Shown in pieces: positions 1-6,354 of a stretch of 7,550 bases of DNA. The notes beneath the pieces are model-generated. The model had not been told where the DNA came from. It was given only the letters and a program-made list of their open reading frames with translations, and made no database searches. Every line of letters begins with the position of its first letter. Position 1 is the first letter of the stretch. Source of the stretch: Gemmatimonadota bacterium (GTDB lineage Bacteria > GCA-2686955); NCBI GenBank assembly GCA_026991065.1, contig JALXCG010000184.1:1-7550 (forward strand). Direction: 5' to 3'. A program made the translations under genes and the position numbers.

Positions 1-162
1 GGCCCGAAGGGCGACACTGGTGCCACCGGTCCGCAAGGCCCGCAGGGCCCGCAAGGTCCATCCGGCCCGAGCGGTCCACAAGGCCCGAAGGGCAACACCG
101 GGGCAACCGGTCCGCAAGGCCCGCAGGGCCCGCAAGGTCCATCCGGCCCGAGCGGTCCCCAG
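1..162 (+). repeat. Two tandem 81-nt collagen-coding repeats
   Basis: Copies lie at 1-81 and 82-162, each coding nine Gly-X-Y triplets (27 residues). By hand alignment they differ at 6 of 81 positions (13, 18, 21, 24, 78 and 81 of the unit). One difference is an Asp-to-Asn change and the other five are silent. The stretch from 25 to 77 of the unit is identical in both copies. This implies recent duplication or ongoing homogenisation. The array probably continues upstream of the window. Two further triplets after 162 have diverged, and the pattern stops at 180. Confidence 0.9.
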
Positions 163-1101
163 GGTCCGGCAGGCTCCGTCCAGTTTGGCGACTATGTTTC
201 CGGCAGTTCGTCGAGCCCGGGCTTGGTGCTCAATAACTCTTACACTGGCGCTGGCCTGATTGGGCAAAGCTCTTACTATCTCGGCGTTGGCGGTAGCTAC
301 GACGACTATTACAGCTATCCGAGTGCCGGAAGTACCGGTGTTTCCGGTCGTGGCTACTACGTAGGTGTTTATGGCTACTCGGCTGCCGGTAGTAGTGGCC
401 ACTCTGCGGTATTGGGTAGCTATGACGGTTCGTATAGCTATTGGTCCGGATCTGGTGTGACCGGCTATGGCTACAACTTTGGAACCGCTGGAAAGAGTTC
501 CTACGGTGGCTATGGCCTTCTCGGTGCCTACGGGAGTGGTCTTTACTCCAGCTCGTATGGCTACCTGGCAGAGAGCGGCGAAGTTGGGTTTGGTGCCTAT
601 CTCGATGGTGGTAATCCGCGCGACGGTTACGCTGCGTTCATGCGCGGCAACGCTTATCGTTCGGGTGCCAGTTACCAGGTTCTTGACACTGCCAAGGGAC
701 AGCAACTGGTCGCGGCCGTCCAATCGCCCACTGAAGACCTGATGTGGAGTGGCACGGCGGAATGGAACGGCGAATCACTGCAGATCAAGTTGCCGCAGGG
801 CGCGCGGGAGATCGTCTCCGACGATGTTCAGATGCGCGTGCTCGTCACGCCGGTGGGCTCACCCGCCATGCTCTATGTCAGTTCGGTTGAGAAGAGCAGC
901 TTCGTCGTGGACCGCGTGGCGCTCCCCGGCCTCAACTCTGCGGAGCCTGTGACCTTCAACTGGATGGCAATCACACGCGTCAAGGGTGCTGAAGAACGGC
1001 GTACCGTGACCCAAGCATTCCGCGATGCGATGGATCTGTATCCGAAGATCAAGTCCGCGATGAAAACCGGAACGGTAACGACCGAGCAAGTCTCAGACTA
1101 G
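1..1101 (+). CDS. Collagen-like fibre/surface protein, 3' part (5' end outside window)
   Basis: The reading frame is open from the first base to the TAG at 1099-1101, giving 366 residues with no start, so the N-terminus lies upstream. Residues 1-60 are 20 uninterrupted Gly-X-Y triplets ([12 protein letters not shown]), the hallmark of a collagen triple helix. Residues of about 75-205 are rich in Gly, Ser and Tyr, with recurring 'GVxGxS/GYGY' patterns like the short repeats of bacterial fibre proteins. From about residue 235 a more ordinary globular domain begins ([10 protein letters not shown], then a Trp-Ser-Gly-Thr-Ala segment, [28 protein letters not shown]). It resembles the C-terminal domain of trimeric tail-fibre-like and surface proteins, here by pattern only. 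The end is charged and probably helical. The likely role is an extracellular or surface fibre, trimeric because collagen triplets require it. No catalytic motif is seen. A phage tail fibre is an alternative, but no phage genes are nearby. The gene converges on the minus-strand operon. Confidence 0.85.
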   Translation, partial: GPKGDTGATGPQGPQGPQGPSGPSGPQGPKGNTGATGPQGPQGPQGPSGPSGPQGPAGSVQFGDYVSGSSSSPGLVLNNSYTGAGLIGQSSYYLGVGGSYDDYYSYPSAGSTGVSGRGYYVGVYGYSAAGSSGHSAVLGSYDGSYSYWSGSGVTGYGYNFGTAGKSSYGGYGLLGAYGSGLYSSSYGYLAESGEVGFGAYLDGGNPRDGYAAFMRGNAYRSGASYQVLDTAKGQQLVAAVQSPTEDLMWSGTAEWNGESLQIKLPQGAREIVSDDVQMRVLVTPVGSPAMLYVSSVEKSSFVVDRVALPGLNSAEPVTFNWMAITRVKGAEERRTVTQAFRDAMDLYPKIKSAMKTGTVTTEQVSD

Positions 1102-1116
1102 CCAGCGCATCACCAA

Positions 1117-1149
1117 GTGGATCTCTGTTGGACTCCGGCAGAGATCCAC
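1117..1149 (+). other. Perfect 11-bp hairpin downstream of the collagen-like gene
   Basis: The left arm GTGGATCTCTG (1117-1127) and right arm CAGAGATCCAC (1139-1149) are exact reverse complements around an 11-nt loop. No T-tract follows on either strand, so it is not a canonical intrinsic terminator. It lies 16 nt after the stop codon and 17 nt before the terminator stem. It could protect the 3' end of the mRNA or act as a protein-binding palindrome. Its function is not shown by the sequence. Confidence 0.6.
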
Positions 1150-1166
1150 GTTGAGGCGATCCACCA

Positions 1167-1200
1167 GCCGAGAGTGTCATCCAGGACACTCTCGGCTTTT
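1167..1200 (+). terminator. Rho-independent terminator of the collagen-like gene
   Basis: The arms GCCGAGAGTGTC (1167-1178) and GACACTCTCGGC (1185-1196) form a perfect 12-bp stem with a 6-nt loop (ATCCAG). A TTTT run follows directly at 1197-1200. The T-run is on the + side only, so this terminates the collagen-like gene. There is no matching T-run for transcripts arriving from the minus-strand operon. Confidence 0.9.
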
Positions 1201-1428
1201 CAGTTCAAGCCCCCCTACTTGATGGATTCCAACACAACCCTCAAGCCCTACTGAGGCGCATGAGTCGCACCCAGTGTAGAAAGATCGGACACGTCGCCCC
1301 GTACTCGCCCCTGCTCCGGTCTCTGCGTTGCCAGGTTCTCGCAAGGCAACCAGCCTTCGCGTGGACTCAGCGCCTTGTTTCGAAGCAGGCCCGAACACGG
1401 GACTCGAAAGCCAATGCGCGACAGGCCC
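1201..1428. other. Intergenic stretch between convergent genes
   Basis: The whole non-coding gap runs from 1102 to 1428; after the two hairpins this remainder holds no gene I can support. Short ORFs here are Arg/Pro-rich shadows without recognisable domains. An imperfect direct repeat is visible: TCAAGCCC followed by CTACT at 1205-1219 and again at 1241-1252. Weak stem potential exists at 1341-1360 (AAGGC/GCCTT, loop of 5). I see no T-tract on the minus strand that would make a clear intrinsic terminator for the operon ending at 1429. Confidence 0.6.
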
Positions 1429-3258
1429 CTAGTCCCACAAAATCCAGGTCAGCGCCAGGGAATACTGCGGACCGTAGATCTCTCCACTGTATCCCAAGTT
1501 GCGTCCATCCACGCGCAGCCGGAAGTCGTCGGTGATCTTGATCTGCGCGCCGCCAGACAACGCCGCATGCCAGTGCTGCCCTTCGTGCTCTGCCATCAGC
1601 GCAGCTTCGAGTGCGCATGACAACGGCCGATTGGGGTCGTTCCAGACCCAAGTCGCGCCTCCGTCAAGAGAGTGCTTCCAGAGCGAATCGCCGGGCAGAT
1701 CCCCCCCATCTAATTGCCAGCCCGCCCATGTATTCCAACTGCCACGCCGGGCGCGAGCAGCTACATAGAGCGCCCCCTGGCGCTCCTGGTCAAGAACCAC
1801 CACCCAATCGTAGGGGATTTCCGCATTGCGTTGGGTGAACCGAGCACGCTCCGACCAGTATGTCAGGCTGCTCCCGGTTTCGACTTCCCAGTCGTCGGTT
1901 GCGCGCCGGAGGTGGACGTGGGCGGAGCGCCCCTGCTCAACCAATGCGAAATCCCGCTCAAGGTAAAGATGCTCCAGGTAGGTGAGCGGACGTGTGTGGA
2001 GGCTGGCGCTGAGAGCACAAGACCACTTCTCTCCCAGTGCCGTCGACCAAGCCCCCCCGCCTTGATAGAAGGTCTTGGAAAGACTTGGCGAACCGGCTTC
2101 GGGAGCAAACCGATAGTCGGTGACAGTGCCGCGGGAACGACTGCCAAAAAAACGTACCTCTCCCATCCCATTAAGCCCGATGCGGTCCTCCACCGACCAC
2201 CACTGCATGCGCAGGTGGCGCGGGAAGTTCTCCCCCACCACATTGCTGTAGGCGGAGCTGCCGGTACTCTGCTGAATTCGCCAGGTGACTCGCAGATGAT
2301 GCCGCTCGTGCCAGTTTCCCGACCAACTCAGCACACCGTCCATGTGCGTTTCATCGATGGCCGCAAAACTACCGACACCATTCAGTCCGGATAGTTCGCT
2401 GCTGGATGACTGGGTAGAGAGGCTTGCGGCTATTCCTTTGGACGGCAGGTGGGCGCTGGCCCCCACGAGGGTAATGTCATCCCGCTGGATATGCGTGGAG
2501 CGCAGGCCCCGGTCCGGCAGCGTGGCGGGTCGCTCACTCCCTTCCAACGAAAGGAGCAGGACCCGCGACTGGAAATCTGCATTCCCGGAACGCCAGGTCA
2601 GCGCACGCGCCTGCGTGAGAGTCGGTGCACTGGCATCCAGCACCTCATCCTGTGGCCAAGTTGCGAGAGGCTGGACCGCACTGTGTCTCTTGTGCAGAAG
2701 GGTCAGTGCATCACTCTGGCGAATTGGAGCACTGATCTCAATCTCCTCCCCATCCATATCGCGTCCCCAGCCACCCTCCCCTGCCAGGCGAGTTCTTACT
2801 CGATCAGGTGTCGGCATGGTCGGCGCCAATTCAACGGTGGCTGCTCCCGTCGGGTGCCAGCTATCGCCGCATTCGGAGAGGCGAAATCTGCCTCCCAATG
2901 CGGCGGGAAAAAGTCCCAGATCAACCGCATTGCTGGCCGCGGCGTGCAAAGGGATGCCTTCCCAGTAGACTGCGGTGGCGGCAGCATGCATCCCTGAAAG
3001 GCCCACCGCTTGATGAAACCCGGCGCGCCACGGCCGGGAAGCGGTGACGGGTGTGAGGCGTGCCATGCCCAGCGCCAGGTTCGCCGCTTGTCCATGCTCC
3101 GCCAACTGCTGCAATGGAGTTTCCAGAGTCCAGGGGACGACTCCCTTTGCACCATCTTCCGCCACAGCCTCATCGACGGCATGAGCGGTGAAATCTCCAC
3201 ACAGTGCTGCGGCGACCAGCCCAATGAGGGTTGTTGCGACTTGCATGTTTGGTTTCAT
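1429..3258 (-). CDS. TonB-dependent-receptor-like outer-membrane beta-barrel protein
   Basis: This 609-residue protein has an ATG start overlapping the ATPase stop (ATGA). A Sec signal peptide covers residues 1-27, with a hydrophobic core and cleavage after AHA. Residues of about 45-145 read as a diverged plug domain: the segment AVYWEGIPLHAAAS followed by DLGLFPAALGGRFRL and then TGAATVELAP parallels the family layout 'v.ldGvPl..DLs.iP...ierIev..G....yG..aiGG.v.l'. The remainder, rich in Trp, Arg and alternating polar/hydrophobic residues, fits a beta-barrel. It ends ALTWILWD, an amphipathic last strand with Trp next to last rather than a terminal aromatic. The length is close to BtuB-type receptors (about 600 residues). 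I cannot find a TonB box after the signal peptide. Context with btuF-, btuC- and btuD-like genes suggests it passes the same substrate, probably a corrinoid, across the outer membrane. A non-TonB porin-like barrel is the alternative. Confidence 0.7.
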   Translation of the reverse strand: MKPNMQVATTLIGLVAAALCGDFTAHAVDEAVAEDGAKGVVPWTLETPLQQLAEHGQAANLALGMARLTPVTASRPWRAGFHQAVGLSGMHAAATAVYWEGIPLHAAASNAVDLGLFPAALGGRFRLSECGDSWHPTGAATVELAPTMPTPDRVRTRLAGEGGWGRDMDGEEIEISAPIRQSDALTLLHKRHSAVQPLATWPQDEVLDASAPTLTQARALTWRSGNADFQSRVLLLSLEGSERPATLPDRGLRSTHIQRDDITLVGASAHLPSKGIAASLSTQSSSSELSGLNGVGSFAAIDETHMDGVLSWSGNWHERHHLRVTWRIQQSTGSSAYSNVVGENFPRHLRMQWWSVEDRIGLNGMGEVRFFGSRSRGTVTDYRFAPEAGSPSLSKTFYQGGGAWSTALGEKWSCALSASLHTRPLTYLEHLYLERDFALVEQGRSAHVHLRRATDDWEVETGSSLTYWSERARFTQRNAEIPYDWVVVLDQERQGALYVAARARRGSWNTWAGWQLDGGDLPGDSLWKHSLDGGATWVWNDPNRPLSCALEAALMAEHEGQHWHAALSGGAQIKITDDFRLRVDGRNLGYSGEIYGPQYSLALTWILWD

Positions 3259-4067
3259 GAGTCTCTGCTGTCGTCGACGAGGCCGCCGCCGGCAAAAGCG
3301 TGCGGTACTCCGGTGCGTGGGTTGACAATGAGTTCGACCTGGGTGCCAAACGTCTCTTCAAGTGATTGCCGAGAGAGAACCTCATGCGGAGGGCCGGAAG
3401 CCAGCACTCTACCGGCTGCCAAAAGAATCACCCGAGATGCGTGTTCCGCGGCCAGTCCCAGATCATGGGTAACGAGAATTGTTCCCATCTTCCTTTTTGC
3501 CTGTGCTTGTCGCAAGACAGAAAACAGAAGGGATTTGTGCTTCAAGTCCAGATGGGCGGTTGGCTCATCCAGCAAGAGAACCTGCGGTTCCTGGGCAAGG
3601 GCAATCGCCAGTCCCACACGCTGCCGCTCCCCCCCCGATAGATTCTCCATCAGTCGCGTGCGCAGATCGCCCAGCGCGGTGGCCTCAATCGCGGCCTCAA
3701 TCGCTTGTCGGTCGATCGGGCGCAATCGCTGCCACGGTTTCAGGTGTGGGAATCGTCCGAGCGCGACAAGGTCTTGAACGGAGAAGCCGAACGCGCGTGG
3801 CACATCCTGGCCGAGGGTGGCTACCTGGCGGGCGACCGCTTTCCGACTCAGATCGACAAGCGCTTTGCCGTGCAGGCGAATATCCGCCCCCGCGGCAGGC
3901 GCCAGCAGCCCTGATAGAATCCGCAGCAGCGTGCTCTTGCCGCCGCCGTTGGCTCCGAGAAGAGCGACGATCTCCCCTTCTGCAAGGGTCAGGTCGACGC
4001 CATCCAGTATTGAGCGCGCGCCATACGAGAAGGAGACGTTCCGCGCTTCAAGAAGATAACGACTCAC
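3255..4067 (-). CDS. btuD: ABC transporter ATPase, BtuD/FecE/HmuV type
   Basis: This 270-residue protein is the cytoplasmic ATP-hydrolysing subunit powering the adjacent permease. All ABC motifs are intact: Walker A GANGGGKST (38-46), Q-loop Gln87 (LGQDVP), signature LSGGERQR (143-150), Walker B VLLLDEP (163-169) with catalytic Glu168, D-loop HLD (172-174) and H-loop His201 (ILVTHD). The order and spacing match importers for iron-siderophores, heme and vitamin B12. A C-terminal extension after residue 225 (EVLSRQSLEETFGTQVELIV) is typical of the FecE/BtuD branch. The GTG start at 4067 gives a GTGA overlap with the permease stop. The substrate is not determined by this subunit; the btu symbol follows the neighbours, and fecE or hmuV would fit the sequence equally well. 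Confidence 0.93.
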   Translation of the reverse strand: MSRYLLEARNVSFSYGARSILDGVDLTLAEGEIVALLGANGGGKSTLLRILSGLLAPAAGADIRLHGKALVDLSRKAVARQVATLGQDVPRAFGFSVQDLVALGRFPHLKPWQRLRPIDRQAIEAAIEATALGDLRTRLMENLSGGERQRVGLAIALAQEPQVLLLDEPTAHLDLKHKSLLFSVLRQAQAKRKMGTILVTHDLGLAAEHASRVILLAAGRVLASGPPHEVLSRQSLEETFGTQVELIVNPRTGVPHAFAGGGLVDDSRDS

Positions 4068-5053
4068 TGGAGTGTTCCGCCGCGCACCAGCAAATAGAGG
4101 AAGAACGGCCCGCCGAGAAGAGCCGTAACCACCCCTACGGGGATCGGGCTCGCAGCGAGTGTGTGAGCCAGTAGATCCGATGCGGTGAGCAGAGCCGCAC
4201 CGCCAACAATCGCCAGAGGCAGCAATCGTCTGTGGACGGACCCCACCAAGAGACGCAGTGTGTGGGGTACCACCAAACCGACAAAGCCGATGAGTCCAGT
4301 GAAAGAGACCACGCAGCCAATCAGCAGGGCTGCCAGTGCCAGCAAGAGCAGGCGAGTTGTCTCAATCGATATGCCCAGATGAGCAGCCCCATCTTCACCC
4401 AGGCTCCAGGCATCGAGGGTTCGGGCCTGGCTCATCAAGGCCAGAAGCCCCAGGGCCACGACGCCGGAAGCGAGGGTAAGTGCTCGCCGAGACAGCGCGG
4501 TGAACGGGAAATCCAGGTTTCCCATGAGAACGGCAACGATTGTCTGCAGCATCTCGTCAGACCAGGTCATCAGGAGCATGATGAAAGCGCTGCCCAAGAA
4601 TCCCACAATCACCCCTGCAAGAAGCAGCCGATCACGTCCACCGCCGTTACCGGTGCGCGCGATTCCAAACACCGCGAGCGTACTCGCGATTGCACCCAGA
4701 AAAGAGAAGAGCGGCAAGGTCAGCGCAGAGCTGATGCCCAGGCAGAGAGCCAACGCAGAACCACAAGCTGCACCAGATGATGTTCCCAGTATGTAGGGAT
4801 CCGCCAGCGGGTTGCCCAGGAGTGCCTGGAGCGTGACGCCGGTCCCCGCCAGTGTGGCGCCGGTGATGATCGCCAACAGCAGCCGGTCGCTACGGATGCG
4901 GATGATCGCGGCGCTGCTTGACGCCAGATCGCCACCGCTGCAGTAGGCCCACAGATCCTCGAGCGGCAGGTGAACACTTCCCCAGGCCAATTCCGCAATA
5001 CAGAGGATTCCGGTCAGCAGCAGCAAAGCAACGGTGACTACGGATGTTCGCAT
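4064..5053 (-). CDS. btuC: FecCD/BtuC-family ABC transporter permease
   Basis: This 329-residue inner-membrane protein has many hydrophobic helices, and its length is normal for the family. The transmembrane channel forms a homodimer in known BtuC proteins. Family signatures are clear: GATLAGTGVTLQALLGNPLADPYILG (65-90), with the conserved Gln and NPLA; the cytoplasmic coupling loop LGEDGAAHLGI (218-228); GFVGLVVPHTLRLLVG (256-271); and PVGVVTALLGGPFFLYLL near the end. Arg54 and Arg57 (RSDR) sit where other members have R-L-P-R, the region that docks the binding protein, though Pro is replaced by Asp. The usual Glu just before PVG is Pro here. The ATG at 5053 follows the btuF-like stop by 3 nt, and the stop overlaps the ATPase start. 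The family is certain; cobalamin as substrate is inferred. Confidence 0.93.
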   Translation of the reverse strand: MRTSVVTVALLLLTGILCIAELAWGSVHLPLEDLWAYCSGGDLASSSAAIIRIRSDRLLLAIITGATLAGTGVTLQALLGNPLADPYILGTSSGAACGSALALCLGISSALTLPLFSFLGAIASTLAVFGIARTGNGGGRDRLLLAGVIVGFLGSAFIMLLMTWSDEMLQTIVAVLMGNLDFPFTALSRRALTLASGVVALGLLALMSQARTLDAWSLGEDGAAHLGISIETTRLLLLALAALLIGCVVSFTGLIGFVGLVVPHTLRLLVGSVHRRLLPLAIVGGAALLTASDLLAHTLAASPIPVGVVTALLGGPFFLYLLVRGGTLQ

Positions 5054-5056
5054 GCT

Positions 5057-5968
5057 CTAACGCTTCTTGGCCGGGTCGCCAAGTGGGAAGAACAGGTCCA
5101 GCAGAGCCCGCGCGCCATCGGGGCTTCTGGGGCCCGGGCGTACCAACAGATCAGGGGCGACCGATGCGTGGACCCGGTGGTTTCGCACGGCGGCAATCGC
5201 CTGCCATCCCCGGCGCGCATTCAACGGGGCGAGATTCTCGCGCTGGTGCGTCATGACGATGACCTGAGGATCTTTTTGGACGACCACCTCGGGTGCGATC
5301 CGTGTATAGGCCCGGGGGAGCCCGGCCGCAATATTCTCGCCGCCAGCCAAGCTAATGAGTGATCCTTCGAATGATTGATCGGTGACAGTCATGAGCGGGT
5401 TCGGATCAATCTCGAAGAAGACCCGGACTCTTTTTCCTCGAGACCGGCGCGCTGCTTCGCTGCGGACCGCCTCGATCTTGCTGGCTGTGATTCGGGCGAG
5501 TGAGTCTGCCTGAGTGGAGTTACCAAGAAATGTTCCCAGCCGACGAATCGAATCAGGCAGATCCTCAATCCGTTCCGGATACATGGTGTAGACATTGATC
5601 ATCAGGTGCTCGAGTGCGAGCCGAACCCGTTCCTGGGTCACGCGTGTCACCAACACAGCATCCGGCCGCAGTGAGAGAATGCGCTCCAGATCGGGAGAGG
5701 CAAAACCACCAATGCGGGGTTTTGCCAGCGCTTCTTTCGGATGGTCACAATGGGAACTCACGCCGACCAATCGGGTTCCCGCACCCAGCGCGAAAACAGT
5801 CTCTGTAATGCTTGGGGCGAGAGATATCAAGCGCTGCGGCCGCGGCTGGAGTGGGTGCTCTCGTCCCAAATCATCCCGAATGGACTCAGCAGCATAGCCG
5901 GTCGTTGCCACCAGGAACCACCCGAGAAGCACTGCCGCAATACCGAGACCAATCTCTTTGCCTGTCAC
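5057..5968 (-). CDS. btuF: Periplasmic substrate-binding protein, BtuF-like
   Basis: The GTG start at 5968 gives 303 residues and a GTGA overlap with the preceding stop. The frame extends to 6064 but has no signal-like N-terminus there. From GTG the first 27 residues form a clean Sec signal peptide (GLGIAAVLLGWFLV core, cleavage near GYAA/ES). The rest is a class III periplasmic binding protein: RLISLAPSITETVFALGAG (47-65), GVSSHCDHP (69-77), GGFASPDLERILSLRPD (87-103), and in the second lobe SLAGGENIAAGL (206-217). Glu95 and Glu211 sit at the motif positions of the two lobe glutamates that dock onto permease arginines in BtuF. The GVSS.CDHP and PDLERI context resembles cobalamin-binding BtuF more than siderophore binders such as FhuD or FepB. 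No lipobox is seen, so it is probably soluble in the periplasm. The family is secure and the substrate is inferred. Confidence 0.9.
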   Translation of the reverse strand: MTGKEIGLGIAAVLLGWFLVATTGYAAESIRDDLGREHPLQPRPQRLISLAPSITETVFALGAGTRLVGVSSHCDHPKEALAKPRIGGFASPDLERILSLRPDAVLVTRVTQERVRLALEHLMINVYTMYPERIEDLPDSIRRLGTFLGNSTQADSLARITASKIEAVRSEAARRSRGKRVRVFFEIDPNPLMTVTDQSFEGSLISLAGGENIAAGLPRAYTRIAPEVVVQKDPQVIVMTHQRENLAPLNARRGWQAIAAVRNHRVHASVAPDLLVRPGPRSPDGARALLDLFFPLGDPAKKR

Positions 5969-6354
5969 CGCACAAGTCCCACTGATCCAACTTGTACACC
6001 GTCGATCCGCACCCAGTAGAGCCCGGTTGGCTGACTGATCCCCTGATCGTTGTTTCCGTTCCAACGAAAAGCGACCCGTCCCCCGGGAAGAAATTCGTCA
6101 GCCAATACCTTCACGGTTTCACCACGCAGGTTGGAGATCACGATGCGGTGATCGCCCGGACTAGGAAGTGTGATCTCGAAGCGAACGAAACGAAGCTCCG
6201 CGGGCGAGTTCGCGACATGCCCGGCAGAAACTTGTGCTCCCCCCCCAGCCGCATGGCGAGCCGCTGCGAGTGTTACCGCGAATCCGATCAACAACGCTGA
6301 AATCAAACACCTCATTTGGCCACTTCTTCGCGTTCTGCCGGGCGAAGATCTCAT
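5965..6354 (-). CDS. Small secreted protein with a FlgD-type Ig-like domain
   Basis: The frame gives 129 residues from the ATG at 6354, which directly abuts the TGA of the lipoprotein gene. A second ATG at 6315 (116 residues) has a GAAGAAG at 6323-6329 and gives a shorter signal peptide (MRCLISALLIGFAVTLAAA); I cannot decide between them. After the signal peptide, about 80 residues match the FlgD Ig-like fold by pattern: RFEITLPSPGDHRIVISNLRG, then GETVKVL, LPGGRVAFRWNGNNDQG, and PTGLYWVRI. This is the typical 'LP..G...I.d..G..V..L....pG.....WdG.d..G....tGlY..R' string. Such domains usually sit at the C-terminus of large secreted proteins; here one stands alone. The role is unknown. Its place between a lipoprotein and a binding-protein gene suggests an envelope function linked to uptake. 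Its TGA overlaps the btuF-like GTG start. Confidence 0.8.
   Translation of the reverse strand: MRSSPGRTRRSGQMRCLISALLIGFAVTLAAARHAAGGGAQVSAGHVANSPAELRFVRFEITLPSPGDHRIVISNLRGETVKVLADEFLPGGRVAFRWNGNNDQGISQPTGLYWVRIDGVQVGSVGLVR
6323..6329 (-). promoter_or_regulatory. Possible ribosome binding site for an internal FlgD-like start
   Basis: On the minus strand GAAGAAG lies 7 nt before the ATG at 6315-6313. It supports the shorter form of the FlgD-like protein. A competing GGGG lies 8 nt before the upstream ATG at 6354, so the start remains open. Confidence 0.35.

Noticed and set aside
1-162. Short tandem repeats that could suggest a CRISPR array
   Set aside because: The repeats are directly adjacent with no unique spacers and keep a Gly-X-Y frame.
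20-259. Arg/Ala-rich 79-residue ORF on the + strand over the collagen repeats
   Set aside because: It is an out-of-frame reading of the GC-rich 81-nt repeats; the Gly-X-Y frame is clearly the real one and runs through.
223-1101. GTG at 223 as the real start of the first gene
   Set aside because: The same frame is open upstream to base 1 and encodes collagen triplets, so the gene begins outside the window.
1341-1360. Weak hairpin as a terminator of the minus-strand operon
   Set aside because: The stem is only 5 bp plus a bulged extension and has no T-tract after it on the minus strand.
1714-2394. 226-residue + strand ORF
   Set aside because: It lies opposite the outer-membrane protein gene and shows no domain or sensible composition; the minus-strand frame has a signal peptide and fits the operon.
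3010-3777. 255-residue + strand ORF spanning the receptor/ATPase junction
   Set aside because: It is antisense to an ATPase with all ABC motifs intact and is rich in Arg, Ser and Cys, as expected of a shadow frame.
4232-4780. 182-residue + strand ORF opposite the permease
   Set aside because: Gln/Arg/Ser-rich reverse-complement shadow of a hydrophobic membrane protein.
5969-6064. Extended N-terminus of the BtuF-like protein from the ATG at 6064
   Set aside because: It would add 32 polar residues before the signal peptide and overlap the FlgD-like gene by about 100 nt; the GTG at 5968 gives a normal signal peptide and the same GTGA overlap seen elsewhere.
6252-6354. Frameshift linking the lipoprotein to a longer second domain
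   Set aside because: Reading the other two minus-strand frames after 6357 gave either an immediate stop or a sequence without the family's motifs.
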